Below are positions 21,860 to 35,082 of a DNA stretch of 64,000 bases, piece after piece. Source of the stretch: Nymphaea colorata (taxonomy: Eukaryota; Streptophyta; Magnoliopsida; Nymphaeales; Nymphaeaceae); NCBI RefSeq assembly GCF_008831285.2, contig NC_045145.1:10912802-10976801 (forward strand), given 5' to 3'. The notes under the pieces are model-generated. The model did not search any database and was not told the DNA's origin. It saw only the letters and a program-made list of their open reading frames with translations. Position numbers and translations under genes: made by a program. Each line of letters begins with the position of its first letter. The stretch's first letter is position 1.

Positions 21860-22900
21860 TTGGAAGCCTACAAATGAATTTATGGAGGACATGTTCATTG
21901 TCAAACTTTGGTCAAACAACTGATTAGAGCCGGCTACTATTGACCAACCATGCAACAGGCTTGTCACAAGTTCATCAAGAGATGTCTACAATGCCAAAGC
22001 ATACATGTTCCAGTAACAAATTTATATTATGTGGTATCACCATGGCCTTTTTCAGTGTGAGCATTTGCTGTGGTAGGCCCTATCCATCCTCAAATGTTAA
22101 ATGGGCACAAGTGTTTCATTGCTGCAACAAAATATTTCACTAAGTGGGTAGAAGCCATCACCTTGAGAACTGTGGAAAGCAAGCATGTCATCTCTTCCAT
22201 CCATAAGAATATTTCTTTTTGCTGGTTTGGAGTGTCACGTGATATTATATCCGATAATAGAATACATTTAAAAAATGCATGATTTCTGCTCAAAGTTTAG
22301 GATCTAGCATCATTTTTTGGCATCCTACTATCCATAAGAAAATGGTTAAGTGGAAGCAGCAAACATAATCTGAATCATGGAAAGGATAGTGGAGACTAGT
22401 TGATATTGACATGAGAAATTACATGATGCATTATGGGCTTATAGGACTACAGTCAAAACTCCCATCAATGACACCCCAACATAATTGGTATATGGCATAG
22501 ATGTGGTCCTCTCATTACACATCCAAAAAGCAGCCTACAGGTTTGCATCCATTATTGAGCTTCTCATGGATCAATATCAAAACTAGTGGATGTTATTGTT
22601 AGACCTGCTTGATGAGAAAAAATTGTGAACAGGAGCATGGAGATGCATATCGACAGTAGTAGCCAGACACTACACCAAATTAGTGAGCAAATAGAATTTC
22701 AAATTCAATGAGCTAGTTTGAGGTCAACCATTCTGTGAAAAAAATCGTTTGCGTAGGAAGTGGGTACCAAATAGGGATGGATTTTATGTCATTAGAGAAG
22801 TTTTGCCAAGCAATTTGTGTTGACTGATTGATGCAAATGGGGTTGAATTGCATGACCTACAAATACTTTTGATTTGAAGAAATTTTATGTTAACATACAC
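21860..22900 (+). pseudogene. Tat-lineage integrase and C-terminal tail, broken
   Basis: The zinc-binding part is recognisable (GHVHCQTLVKQLIRAGYY, a stop, then CHKFIKRCLQCQ with the Cys pair). The catalytic core reads AFAVVGPIHP, where the first catalytic Asp is Val. It goes on to FTKWVEAITLRTVE and the second Asp in IISDNRIHLKN. Downstream the Tat C-terminal block appears near 22,745-22,880 (KWVPNRDGFYVIREVLPSN, LIDANGVELHD). Stops and frameshifts are throughout. Confidence 0.85.
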
Positions 22901-24009
22901 AAGTAAATGCACCATTGCATATGATTTTATGCTCTGACACACACAAGTGCACACATTTCAACACATATATTCATACTTTGGTACACATTTTCACATTTCG
23001 GCATATACAAGCATTACAATTTAGAAAAACATTCCTTACAGGTCATCCATTGAACCAAATGATTTCAACATTTCTAAAATGATAGGAAAATTTCAACTAA
23101 AGGTTTCATAATTGTCGAAGGACTCGAGTTTTGACAGGACCACATCATAAGCAATGAAGAGAGCTCAAGGAAATAGAGAGAATTGAAGTCTAGAAAATGT
23201 CATCTACTTTGATCTCTGAAAAAAAAAGCTTACCAAGAATCATCAGAGAAAAAAAGACTAAGTTAACCCGAGCAAGATATTATAAGATGAGCATTGAGCA
23301 ATGGGCTCAAGGTAAATGTGGCCATTCTGCTGGATCAACACTCGAGAGTACTAGGTAGGCATAAAACTTGATTTGTGTCTATTCTGCGAAATTATATAAT
23401 CTATGAAAATTTGTAGTTATGTCTTCTAAAGCCTTTTGAACTCAAGCAAATAAGCCTGAGGGGTGTCCTACACCTAGTATCATAAGAGCAATTGGATTGT
23501 GAGTTGCCGATGCAAACTCATTACAAGGGTTCAGTACAAAGTTTGATAGACATGACATTGCAGATGACAAATCTACATGACCATCAAAGCAATGGAGCCT
23601 CGTAGTAGTTTGTGGGATGGTGAGGTATTTTCCATGAAAATGAAGGTCGACATGAAAAATAACTAAAGCAAGAACAAGAATGAAAAGATTAAAAAATGAC
23701 CAAATACAAGTAAAAAAATTGGAAACAAGCAAAGTGACTGCTTGGAAAATTTGGGTGGAACAAGTCAAAGTTTCTCTGGTGATATAGAAAGTTTCTTGAT
23801 TGCAAAGGGAGTTAGGATAGTGACATATCATGTACTAAGAAACCCTATGACATGTAGAGCAATTCTTCTTGGCATAGCATTTGGAAATGAAAGAACAATT
23901 GTCTTAGATGAGTTTCATAAGATTGGCTGAGAGTTTTCATCTTACAAGAACAAAATCATGCAAGTCTACCCAAGATACAAGAGGTAGAAGCCACAAGCAT
24001 CGCCCCCCA
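22901..24009 (+). other. 3' untranslated region of the plus-strand Tat copy
   Basis: It lies between the integrase tail and the LTR. CACAxxT-rich stretch at 22,920-23,010. No supported coding frame. No clear polypurine tract could be fixed. Confidence 0.45.
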
Positions 24010-25681
24010 TGCACCTAACAATTTTTGAGCACCAAGGCTATGTCATCAAAACTGAGCTAAACCTAAGCTCTTCTTAGTGCATACAAAGTATTTTTTTCAC
24101 TTACTTTCAGTTTTGAAATCTAAATTTGAGTCTAGAGATTTGTCCTAAAATATAAATGTCACTCTCTCACCAGCTCTAGTAGGTTTGAGCTAAAATTCTC
24201 ACAATCTGCACTATGCCAGCTTGTGCCAAGCTAAGATTATATTATTCATTGTCCAATATGAGTATTTCAGACTCTGATTTCAGTTCACTCATCTGAATTT
24301 GAGCTCAATTTCCATTCTACAAAGTTACCAAGGCTCAGACACTTAGTTTTTGTACAACTCAATCTTTCAAACTCAATTCTGATCAATTTGGGAGTCAATT
24401 GCTTGATTTCTTTACATGGTTGTGATTAGCAACACTTTAATGAAGTATTTCCAGCTCCAAATTAGATGAATTTGTCTTGAATCAAAAGTTTCATTTTGCC
24501 CTTGCCTAGGCTTTAAGAAAAGGTCATTTTGATATCCGTAAAAATTAAATTTTTGAGTTTTGAAGGGAAAACAATGTCATTTTCAACCAAATTTCACAAG
24601 ATGCCTTATTGTTGTCTTGTGCACATCCTAGAGGGGTCAGCCTACCACACGACCCACAGGTTTTCATTTCATCTTTATGGGTATTTGGTCATTTGGTGCT
24701 AGTACATGTTTTTCATAAAACCCAATTTAGGAGCCACATGAACCTAAGTTAGCATCTATATACTCACATGAATCCAGTAGTCTCAAGCCTAGGATTATTT
24801 GCCCACCTGAATTTTCATTGAATTAGGGTTTCCAAAAATAGCACCTAGGATGACCTTAGTAAACCTATGCCCAGACTAGGTTTGAACCTACTTTTCAAAA
24901 ATGAACTAGCCTAAGTCCAGTCTCGGTCACTAAGCCTAAACCCACCTAGCCTAGGTCAAGCCAGGACCAATTTCAAGTCACTCTAGATTTCCATTTCAGA
25001 TTGGCAATCCAGACTTCATATCCAAGTGCAATTTCCGCATCTAGATTTCATATCCAAATCTTTGATCTCAAACCTATTTTCATAGGTCCAGATCCATTAT
25101 TACAAAATTGAAATCTCAATATCAGAACATCTCAGCATCATATCTAGATCCATTTTCTAGAACATTCTTTAGATTTGGACATGGATTTAAGTCCCAGTAT
25201 CAAACGTAGATCTAGGATTCACGTGTGAGCTTAATGAACAGTATATTTCAAAAACACAGCGATTTTTTCACTCCATGCTTACTTTTAATTCATACAAAAG
25301 GACATGAATACTACAAAATTCTATGTTGATCACACCATAGACAAAATTAGAATCAGTATCTGCATGTTGTTAGAATGAACATTTGTCTATTATGTCTTTT
25401 GAATATGGTTTTAGTGTGTGTTTTCTTCGCTTCATATATTCGCATCATTCATTCTCCATGTTCAATGTCAATTCCAATCATTTATCATGAATTGATCAAC
25501 ACTTCTCTGTGCACACATTGCTTACACATAATAAAGTTTAGATTCAGTATGAGATCACAACAAATATTTTTTTGATTGAAAACACGATTTAACCTAAGGT
25601 TCTAAACTATTGAAGTGAGGAAGAAGGTCTAGGATTTAGTCCTATTTCAAAAGTTTTGAGGGGATTGACCCCCCTCACTAC

Positions 25682-25700
25682 TATAAAAGGGGCTCACGTG
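25682..25700 (+). promoter_or_regulatory. LTR A2 TATA box and nearby CACGTG
   Basis: TATAAAAGG at 25,682-25,690 is followed by a palindromic CACGTG (25,695-25,700). CACGTG is a G-box core in plant promoters, but here it lies downstream of the TATA, so its role is open. Confidence 0.6.
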
Positions 25701-26529
25701 CCCCTCTCACACTAAGAGCTATCTAGAGAAGCCCAATACATCTAGCAAAATCCTAGGAGGTACTCCAAAAGGTTTGGCTTAATTCAATTAAAAAGTTTTA
25801 GTGTTTGATCTAGGCCTTGGTTTTTGCTTCTAACATGCTTAGTTTGGTTTATTTTTTGCCTAGGTCTTATTTTTCTCTTATTTGCTTTAGTAATGCAGTA
25901 GTTTCATATTTATTTTGCTAGAATAGGTTCAATTCAATGTCTTTAGGTCAGTTGCAGCATCAAGTATGCCCCTCTCATCCCTCTTTTTCTCTTTTAATTC
26001 AATGTATTTATTTACTTAGTCTTTACTTGAATCATGCATATAAATTGTATTTCTTGTATGCTTTATCAATCATGCATTGCACACTTATTTTAGTATGCAC
26101 CTGGATCACCCTACAACCACATGCACCCCTGTTTGGAAGACCAAATCAGCCTAGTAACGTGCCTTGCTACATTAGCTTAGGTATGTGAACACCTCAATCC
26201 AGCCTGGTCCTCATGCAGGAAATCTTTCGAAATCATAGTTTTCTGTAAAATGTTTTCAAAATCAACTTCTTTAAATGATTTCAAAAATCCTTGGTCATGT
26301 AGGCATGAAGTCCAAACCTAATCCAGTTATCTAATACCTAGCACATGCTTATCTTAGAGCCCACTATTCATGAATCAAGTCTCATAGCCTGGACATAGCT
26401 ATTCTCTTTAATTCATCTGTATAAGATGAATGGACCTTTTGGATTGGCCAAAATCAAGCCAACCTACCCTAGCCTAGACGTATCTTAGCCAAGCTCAAAA
26501 CCCCAAACCGATTTTCCCTGACCGACATA

Positions 26530-27060
26530 ACCTTGGCAAATTTAGATCTTGAATTCAATTCAAAAGCATTAGATTCAAGTCATGAATCTTATGTTGATCT
26601 AAATATTAAACCCAATTCTACCATACTTAGATTTGGATCTCAAGTACTGGATTTTAGATATTGGATTATGGATACTGGATTTTGGATTTCAAACATTATA
26701 TTTTGGATTTTGGATCTTGAACCTTAGATTCTGGATCTTAGATCTTAGGCTTTAGATTTTGGATCAAATTTTAGACAAGTTTTGGATTATAAATTTTAGG
26801 AAGATCTCCACATAAGTAGACCCAAGTCAGGAATTTTGAACCGTATAATCATTAGATTTGGATTCATCTTCTCATAATTTGGATTTTAGAAGATCCAATT
26901 ATGAATACAAGATCACATGTACTTGATCTCTAACCTTGAATTTTGGATCATGAGTTTCAATAATCTCATATGATATTTTGGATCCGTATGATATCTCATA
27001 TTTCAATTTAGAATAAAAAATATTGAAAATCTCTCAGATCATGATTACAATCCTTGGATT
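26530..27060 (+). repeat. Degenerate GGATTT/GATCTTAG minisatellite-like zone in LTR A2
   Basis: Short variable units such as TTGGATTTTGGATC and TTAGATC recur for ~500 bp. The related zone earlier in the same LTR (25,000-25,210) has the complementary bias (GATCCAAAT). Confidence 0.6.
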
Positions 27061-27268
27061 TAGATCCAGCTTTTCCCTAATAGGTCCACATCCTATACCT
27101 AAGTCCTAGTAGGGGGACAGACTTTAGGTCTATATGATATAGTTTTGCACGCATCATAGGGCACATTTGCTTTCTTAGGTCTTAGGTCTAATTTCCCTAG
27201 TAAAAGAACAAGGAATGGTTAGACATCATACCGACAAGTTGGGTCTCATCTCTGGGGTTCTTGCACAT

Positions 27269-28615
27269 TGTTCGCACCCCTCCCCATCCTCGGGGGCGTC
27301 GATGCGAATCAGCAAAATTTTCAAATTGGGTTTTGAGAAAAATTTCAAGAGAAAGGGGTCTGCCCATCGGTATGAGATCTAACCATTCCCGCCACCTTTA
27401 ACAGGAGTAATTGGACCAAGAACTAAGGATTATTTGGACCATGTACAAATTATTGATGCAAATCCTATAAGACTGTGCATTGAGAATCAAAAGTTCATTT
27501 CAAACAAGTGATTTTAAACTTGTTTCAGAGTAAAATTGAGATAAATGACTTATCTTGACAAGTAGATTTTCAAATAGATTTGAAGACCATTGTTTTGATT
27601 GAATACGTCATTTGAATTGGTATGGATTGATTTGAAATGATAATCATCATGATTTTGAAAGTCAATCTGACATTTTAGGTCATGATTTATAGGGAAAATT
27701 GGGGATTTTGAAATCGAGTTCTTTGTTGTGAACTTAATATGATTTTTGGGTTGAATTTGTGATAGTCTTGTGATCAATCTTTGGGAAGATGGCTAAGCTA
27801 CCTTAGCAAGTTGAATTAATTTTAAACTCTGTTTTGCCAAATCGTGTGATTAGGTCTAAGAGATGAGAAATTGTGGGTTTTTGCTTAAGTAGAATTTGTT
27901 CTTTAGATGAAACATGAATTCCAAGATGATAGAAAATGTTTCATTTTCAAAACATGTTTTGGCCAAGATTATGGATGCGATGCTTGTGTTTTTTTTTAGA
28001 AATTAAGTGAGATCTTCAAATTCTTGTTGCAACATGACTTGGTCACCTTTTGCAACTCAAAATTGAATCACTTAATTTCCAGAGAATGTGCATGTAGTGC
28101 TATTGATCTTGGGTGAGTGTGAATGCATGAAATAGGAAAAGAAACTATATGAGACATTCATTCTTCTCTCTCTCATAATCTCTCAAAATTCATTCACATG
28201 AAACATTCATTATTCCCTATCTTGTAATCTCTCTAAGTTCATTCAATGTACTAACACACCATACAATCTACACATAAATATTGATTTTAATTAGGATGTA
28301 CGACTTCCTCTAAACGTGCTTATCATATTGTCAAGCACAGAAGTTAGAGATGCAGTCCATAAGCTTGAGACTTGAATAAAATCTCCAAACAATTGAAAAT
28401 TATGCAAACGAAGATGAAATCAATCTTCAAAACGTAGGGGAAATGTAGCTATTACCCACTTCCCCTCAAAATTACCATAAAATCAAATTTTATTCTGATT
28501 TAAATGGTTTTAAATTTGAAATATTGGTTCTGAGAATGTTTAACTCTTAGAGGATGCTGAGATTCAAATTGATTTCATATAAACTAAGTATTCAAATAGG
28601 TAAAAGGGGCATGTG
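27269..28615 (-). mobile_element. Truncated LTR of the 17-kb element family, minus orientation
   Basis: It begins TGTTCGCACCCCTCCCC one base after the end of LTR A2. It follows the LTR at 30,830 block by block (conserved segment at 27,345-27,430, then GTGATTNGGTCTAAG, CTCATAATCTCTCAAA, GTGCTTATCATATTNTNNAGCAC and TTTATTCTGATTTAA). Similarity stops near 28,615, so roughly two thirds of the LTR and the whole internal region are absent. Confidence 0.75.
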
Positions 28616-28619
28616 CTTC

Positions 28620-28841
28620 TAGACAAGCATGCTTTTAGGGTAGTTAGGTTCGACCCTTTTAACCTAATCCCTTGGCCTACTTACCCATAGCCTATTCTGA
28701 TTTTGGATTTCAATTCAAACTTGAACCTTATGTTGATCTAAACATGATTTTATGTCCCTGGTCAGATTGCCCTGGTAAAGGTGCAAGGAATGGTCATACC
28801 TCATACTGATTGGTAAGGTCTTTGTCTTTTGGAATGCCACA
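28620..28841 (+). mobile_element. End of a Tat LTR, plus orientation (copy A3)
   Basis: The conserved terminal segment at 28,753-28,841 ends GGAATGCCACA. It is followed by TGGAAAAGAGGCAA and the leader words TAAGGTCTGCATGTAAG and AAAATTCTACATGTAA. Only the inner end of the LTR is left. Confidence 0.65.
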
Positions 28842-30829
28842 TGGAAAAGAGGCAATTTCATGTAATTTATATCATACGTAAGGTCTGCATGTAAGAAGAA
28901 AATTCTACATGTAAGCAATAACCCAATTTATATCAAGCCTTTCCCTCTTAGACTGCACTAAGCTGATCCTCATGTCCTTCTCTTGTCCTTGGCTATACAA
29001 GTTTATGTAAGGTATGTGCAAGGTCAAGTATTTGTTAGGATGAAGCAGGTTATTATGTGTTAGCTTTAGAACTAGTTGTAAATGTCTAGTGACAACTGGT
29101 AGAAAGGATTTTGTTCTCTTTGACATTGTGTTCTCCGGTTGAGGATTTTAGAAATTTCTGCACTTGTGGGATCGGGAAAACTATCAAGTATCCCATCATT
29201 ATTTGCACTTTTCAAACATCCTAAGCACTCTTACGGAGTTGACGATTGCATTTATATATTGGATAGTCCAGCTATAATGTTTTAAGATGTTTATGTTATG
29301 GTGCCTCCATTTAACATCTTGTCCTTTTTCAATTGGGATTTAGTTTTTTTGTTCATTTTTTATCTATAAAGATTCAACAACACAGCAAAATCTTTGCCTT
29401 TCTTCTTGTCATCCAATTATTTTAGGTACATGTTCTTGTAGGAGACATTATTTGATGAATTTGTACTTTCTCATGCCTTTGGACGGTGGATCAAGGAAAT
29501 AATGATTCACATCCTCAATAATCTCAAATTACTTCAGATCTCATATCCAAGGTAAACAGACATAGCCTTAGCCTTCTGCTAGAAAAATGCATTTAAGGAG
29601 GCATGCCTTTCTCCCATTTGATTAAAGATCTCTAGGTTATGCGGACATGAAAGATCTCAAATTCCTACTCCAAAATTTTGTGGTTCTATAGGATTATGAC
29701 TTAGAAGTGCAAACCAAATCCATTCCATCACTCTATCTTCAAACCTAGATAAGCAAACATCCCCTTACGGGCCAAGTATTTATTGGGTGGCAATGGAATA
29801 TATTTTCTAAAATATGGTAAGCATACAATGTGAAGGTGGTTATGTTGAAGTTTATAGATCAAGTTTCAGTCTCTTCATAATGTTGTCTAAGTTCCTTCAC
29901 AACATTATCCTCTTCAAACTTGGCTATCTGGGTTCAACTAAATTGCTGGTTTCTTGTAATGAATTTTGTTTACTTCTTCTTCTTTTTTTTTTCTTCTTAA
30001 ATGAAATGAAACCTATGCTATTTGCATTGTGTCGATTATTCGTATTTCTTTAATGTGGTTTAGAAGTCTTCAAGTGGTCTTTCTTTGAAGTTGATAGGTT
30101 TTTTCTTCATATTGATTGAAAAATCTGTATTGAGGACACCAGTCATACTTGCTCATTTATGCACTATTCTTCTTGAATGGGCCTCTATATGAGCTCATGC
30201 TGTTGTTGGTGACACTGGAGAAATAATCCGAGTGATAAGCTTTTTTTTTTTGTTCCTAAACCTTTTGAGACTGTGTATACAAGTAATGAAGCAATAAAAC
30301 ATTTATAGTTTTCCTATCCCTTCTATTTTTCTTTGTGTTTTTGTCGTTCAATTCTATAGATTTTTTTTTCATTTATTTGTCTTTTCCCTTAATCAATATT
30401 TAGTAAATAAATGTAATGCATCCATTAATTTATTGTTAATGTGTTCATTAATTTATTATTTTTGTTAGATAAATTTTCATATTTGAGCTAGCATTGTTTC
30501 TCTTTTTTTTTTTTATTTTGAAAAGGGATTTTTTTCATTAATACAATCCCTGCCTATTGCTTTATAGATAGAATGGAGGGAGATGAGGTACAAATTCAAG
30601 CGAAAAGTAAGTTGCCTTCTTAAAAACTCCCAAAAAAGGTTCTGAACCTTGATGCTTGTCTCTTGGATGATTGAACTTACTTGTGGTCATCTATCGGTAT
30701 GATATGTATGGCTGTGGTTTAAAGGAGTTAAAAAGTTTCTTGTTTCTATTGAGATTCTCGTGCCACCTTCTATTTTGTAGTGTCTTGTGAAGACATTCTA
30801 GGCATTATGCAATTCTTATTGCGCAGCTA
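28842..30829. other. Leader remnant (to ~29,140), then unassigned DNA
   Basis: Past the leader I find no domain. Poly-T tracts and short open frames occur, none with recognisable content. This is the left flank of the 17-kb element. Confidence 0.4.
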
Positions 30830-32716
30830 TGTTCGCACTCCTCCCCATCCTTGGGGGCGTCGAATGTTAATCGGTAATTTTTTTTTTAATTAGTGTTTTG
30901 CAGAAAATTTTCAAGAGAAAGGGATCAGTCCGTCTGAGGAGGTCCAACCATTCCTACCACCCTTAACAGGAGTAATTGGATCAAGGACTAAGGATCATTT
31001 GGATCATGTACGAGTTATTGATGCAAATCCTATATGCTTGTACATTGAGGTTTTGGATTCAAGAATCAAAATTCATCTTGAATAAGTGACTTGTTCTTGA
31101 AAATAAAGTCCTCGGAAAATGATTTGAAAAGTTATTTGATGATTGAAGGGTTTTCAAATTGATTTGAAAACCTTTGTTTTGATAACCACGATTAGGGATT
31201 TTGAAGACTGAAATTGAGTTCTTTGTTGTGAACTCAAGATGATTTTTGGGTTGAAATGGTGATGACCAATTTTTTGAAAAATGGCTAAGTTACCTTAGCA
31301 AGCAAAGTTCATTTTGAATTATTCTTTGACAAATCATGTGATTTGGTCTAAGATACTAGAAATTTGGGATTTGATTAGGTAGAGTTCATTCTTTTGATGA
31401 AACATAAGTTCCAAATTGTTAAAAAACGTGTTATTTTCTAAACATATTTTGAATGAGTGTATGTGGTGCTGTTGGAGAGATTTTGGAAGTTAAGTGAAGT
31501 TTACGAATTCTTGATGTAATATGACTTGGTCACCTTTTGCAACTCAAATTTGGATCACTTAATTTCTTGAGAAAGTGCATGCGGTGCTATTGGCTTTGAG
31601 TGAGTGTGAATGTATGAAGTGAGAAAGGAAACTAGATGATACATACATGCTTCACTCTCTCATAATCTCTCAAATTCATTCACTTGAAACATTTATGTTT
31701 CATTCTCTTATAATCTCTCAAAGTCCATTACACATCATACAATGTACACATAAAGATTGATTTTAATTAAAATGTAAGACTTTCTCTAAATGTGCTTATC
31801 ATATTATTCAGCACATGAATTAGAGATACAGTCCATAAGCTTGAGACTTAACATAAAATTATCAAAATGATGAAGAATATGCAAATGATGTCAAAGTCAG
31901 TTTTTAAAATAGATGGGAGACGTGGATGACATCACTTTTGTCTCAAAATTACCATAAAAATCAGATTTTTATTCTGATTTAATGACCTAAAATTAAAAGA
32001 TTGATTGTAAGAGTGTTTGACTCTTAGAAAATGATGACATTCGGTTTCACTCCATATGAACTATTCATTCAAGTCGACAAAAAACATGTCCATATACTCT
32101 CATTCAGGTCATGGTTTGTCTACATATGAATTAAACACCTAAATCGAAAAAAAGAATGTGCCATGTGCTCTCATTCATGTTATAGAGTTCTAAGAACTTT
32201 TCTTTCTCCCCAAAATCAAACTAAATTCCATATTCTTGTGCTAAGGATCGATTCATTTTTTGGACTGTTAAAACACTTTTGATCTTGTTGTTTTAGGGAC
32301 TACAAAGATTAGGGCCTTAAGTATGATTTTAAATTGTTCTTGTGACTTTTGCAAGTATAAAAATTGATGAATGAAATCAGAAATTTCTAAAAGGCATTAA
32401 GAGAGCCGATTAGGTAGGATTAGATCTTTTTTTGTTGTTTTACAAGACAGCTGTTTTGTGGTTGAACATTGGTAAAACTTGTAAATTTTGAAGTTCTTAA
32501 ATTAACTCGTGCAAAGTATGATTTAATTTCAATAACTTGCATACACTTTACGTATGAGTTGCTGAAATTAAACAAATTTTAAGATGAAAGAAAAGTGATT
32601 TCATAGCTTTGCACTATGAAAATCAATAAATTGATCTCCTTTCTCAAAAACCAGTTTGGAAACGTGCTCCAACCTGATTTTATAAGAGAAAAATGACTTT
32701 TAATAAGAGATTGCAC

Positions 32717-32760
32717 GTGTGTGTGTATATATATATATGTATATATATTTATATATATAT
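32717..32760. repeat. (GT)n(TA)n microsatellite in the 3' LTR
   Basis: Short GT then interrupted TA repeats. The equivalent place in the other LTR (45,326) is a pure and longer TA tract. Confidence 0.9.
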
Positions 32761-33750
32761 TTTTACATATCTTACTCCTCAAAATAAAATTTTATCAAGG
32801 GACCGCATTGCTCATGAATCATGATGATTTATTGCTGAATTCTTTTACGTAGAAAAATTGAAAACTAGTTTCTAATCTCTTGTACTACCCTTGATCAATT
32901 AAATTGAAAGACATGAATCAAAATGACTTTAAATGAGAAGGAAAACAAGACAATCAAGCTAGTTCGTCCATAATTTTGCCATGCAATGGTGGATCACATT
33001 CATAAGAATCTATCCATCTATCCATCCCTAATTGACATTTTCATCATATATGTTGCAACAAAATCACTCTCTCACCGTGGGATTCTCTCATGGTAGGGAG
33101 TTAAAAATGGTTTTAAGCTTATTGTTTTGAAAGGGACGTGGCCTTAGGGCCCTTTTCAAAATTTAATACATGGGTTCATCTTTTAGAAAAATAGACTCAT
33201 ACATGCATTATGAATTAACATGTACATTTAATCATAGTTTTCCGCTACTTAGACATCATTCTCAGCCATGAAATAAATGAAAATAAACCCTTCCTATGAG
33301 TGCTCAAACTAAAAATAAGAGCAAGAAACTAAAGTGGATGAAAATGGATTAGAGTCGCCTACCTAGTCGTCGGTCTTGGTGATTGATCTACTTGCTTGCT
33401 TGTTTTCTAAATCAAGCAATCCTAAGCAAGAATCCAAGTTTGAATTTGAGCTTAGCAAAGCAAGAAGAAGAAGAATGACTTGTTGGAATTTGCAGTGGGG
33501 AAGAGAGAGCTTCTCACAATGAAAATCACAAGTAAGGGTTCACTTAAGCACCCTAACTTAGCAAAATCAATGGAAAGAATGAGGGAAAATGAAGAAGAAA
33601 ATGACAAAAAGAGGGGAGGGCTTGGACGAATTTTCCTTGTCCTCTTTGGCTTATCCCTCCTAAATCCTTGGCTGCAGCAACTTGATGAAAACTTCAAAAA
33701 TTCGTCCTGTTCCTTGGTTGTCAAAGGGGAAGGGGGGGGGGGGGGTGAGT

Positions 33751-33760
33751 TTATATAGAA
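33751..33760 (-). promoter_or_regulatory. TATA box of the 3' LTR
   Basis: TTCTATATAA on the minus strand. The same word is found at 46,491-46,501 in the other LTR, followed in both by GA/CT-rich leader DNA. Confidence 0.65.
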
Positions 33761-34739
33761 GAGAAGAAGGAGCTCACTTTGGAAACTCACTTAAGACTTT
33801 GGGGACTTGTAAAATGGATTAAATAGGGTTTAAAGATCTTAGTTGACCACACCTAGCTCATTTACATGAGCTAGGTGAGCTGAGCTTGTTAGGTTAAAAC
33901 CTAGTTGTTAAGCTCTAAATGTTATTGAATTATGATAATTCAATTAAAATTTAAATGAAATTTGAAAATTCTATCAAATTTGGTTCGAAAATGGTATTTT
34001 CATCCATAACTTGATTGATGATAGATTTCAATTGAATCAAACTTTGGTTTGAAATATGAAATTTCAATTTGATATTTAATTTATGCATTTGAAAAATCCA
34101 AATGTATATTTGTCTTTTATAAAATTTGAAATTAGGTTTTATAATCTGAATTTCATCATAGAAGGGCAAAATTGTTTAGATTGGTCAAATTTGAGCAATT
34201 GACTAAAGTCAAAGCTCATTTATGAGTAGTTTGACTTTATTTGAGGTAATTCAATGAATTTGAGCTAAGAAAGATCTTAATTGAACTAAATTGTACTTTG
34301 ACTGAGCTAGGTCAAAGTAGATTCGATCTGGTCAAGGTCTATTTTCATCCATTGATTAGGTCACGGGACAGACCTACCCTTTTGACTGAGTTGAGCTCTT
34401 AGAGACTGAGCCTAGCTGAAATTGGCGCCACATGAGTGCACCCAAGTAAAACCTACTTGGATTAAGTAGGTTAGGTGAATTTAATTCTAACACTTATTGC
34501 TTCCTTGGAATTTGATTTTTCTTTAACTAAGGGAGACAGAGAGAGATTAATGTCTCTCTTTTCCTATGAACCTTTATTCATTTCCTTTTAACTAAGGGAG
34601 ATGAAAGAGCTTTTTGAAAAAGGGGCTGCGTGACCTCTTGGGTGGGCTTCTGATCACACGAGCTAGGTGGGTCCCACATGTCGGTACCACAGAGCATTCT
34701 TGACCGAATTAGATCCAGTTCTCAGATTTAAATCAAAAT

Positions 34740-34890
34740 TTTAATTTTGTAATTAGATTTGGATTTGAAATGCCATTTGTAATTGGATTTGTATTCCAAA
34801 TGATATTTGTAATTGGATTTCAAATGACATTTGTAATTAGATTTGGATTTCAAATGACATTTGTAATTGGATTTGGATTTCAAATCCTAA
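34740..34890. repeat. Degenerate tandem repeat, ~34-bp unit
   Basis: Four to five units of TTTGTAATTNGATTTGG plus ATTTCAAATGA. The right LTR has about three comparable units at 47,640-47,740. Confidence 0.75.
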
Positions 34891-35073
34891 TTTGGACATA
34901 GTTTGGACTCGTAATCTGCATTGAGATTCGTGTCATGAATCAAATTCATGATTTGAATCTAAATTGTGTTTAGATTCAAAATTGGCTTTGAAATTGCAAA
35001 TTTTCACAATTCTTTTGTAAAATTTTGACATTGCTTCAATTCTAATGTGAAAAAATTTGGGTGTTAACAGATG

Positions 35074-35082
35074 CTCCTCTTT
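35074..35082 (-). other. Polypurine tract of the 17-kb element
   Basis: AAAGAGGAG on the minus strand, five bases before the TGTTAACACC start of the 3' LTR. Confidence 0.65.

Larger units (their letters stand above)
24010..27267 (+). mobile_element. Tat long LTR, plus orientation (copy A2; 5' edge uncertain)
   Basis: From ~24,110 the sequence follows LTR A1 closely (AAATTCTCNCAATN, AGCTNNNATCANNNTCC, CAACCAAATTNNNNNGATGCC and the GATCCA zone at 25,000-25,210). It has a TATA box at 25,682, a TTGGATTTTGGAT zone at 26,530-27,060, and the conserved terminal segment at 27,186-27,267 ending TTCTTGCACA. The first few hundred bases do not align with other copies. It is probably the 3' LTR of the pol copy at 20.1-22.9 kb. 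Confidence 0.68.
30830..35069 (-). repeat. 3' LTR of the 17-kb element (4.24 kb)
   Basis: TG/CA borders: TGTTCGCAC at the left (LTR end on the minus strand) and TGTTAACACCC read from 35,069. It includes the conserved segment (30,909-30,996), a TA microsatellite (32,717-32,760), a G-run (33,732-33,745), a minus-strand TATA box (33,751-33,760) and a zone of GTAATTNGATTTGGATTTCAAAT repeats (34,740-34,880). Confidence 0.85.

Noticed and set aside
23442-23930. ORFs of 129 (minus) and 62 (plus) codons
   Set aside because: They lie in the 3' untranslated region of a dead pol copy and match nothing.
33452-33790. 112-codon ORF with a Pro run in the left LTR
   Set aside because: It comes from the G-run and is not open in the partner LTR at 46,240-46,510.
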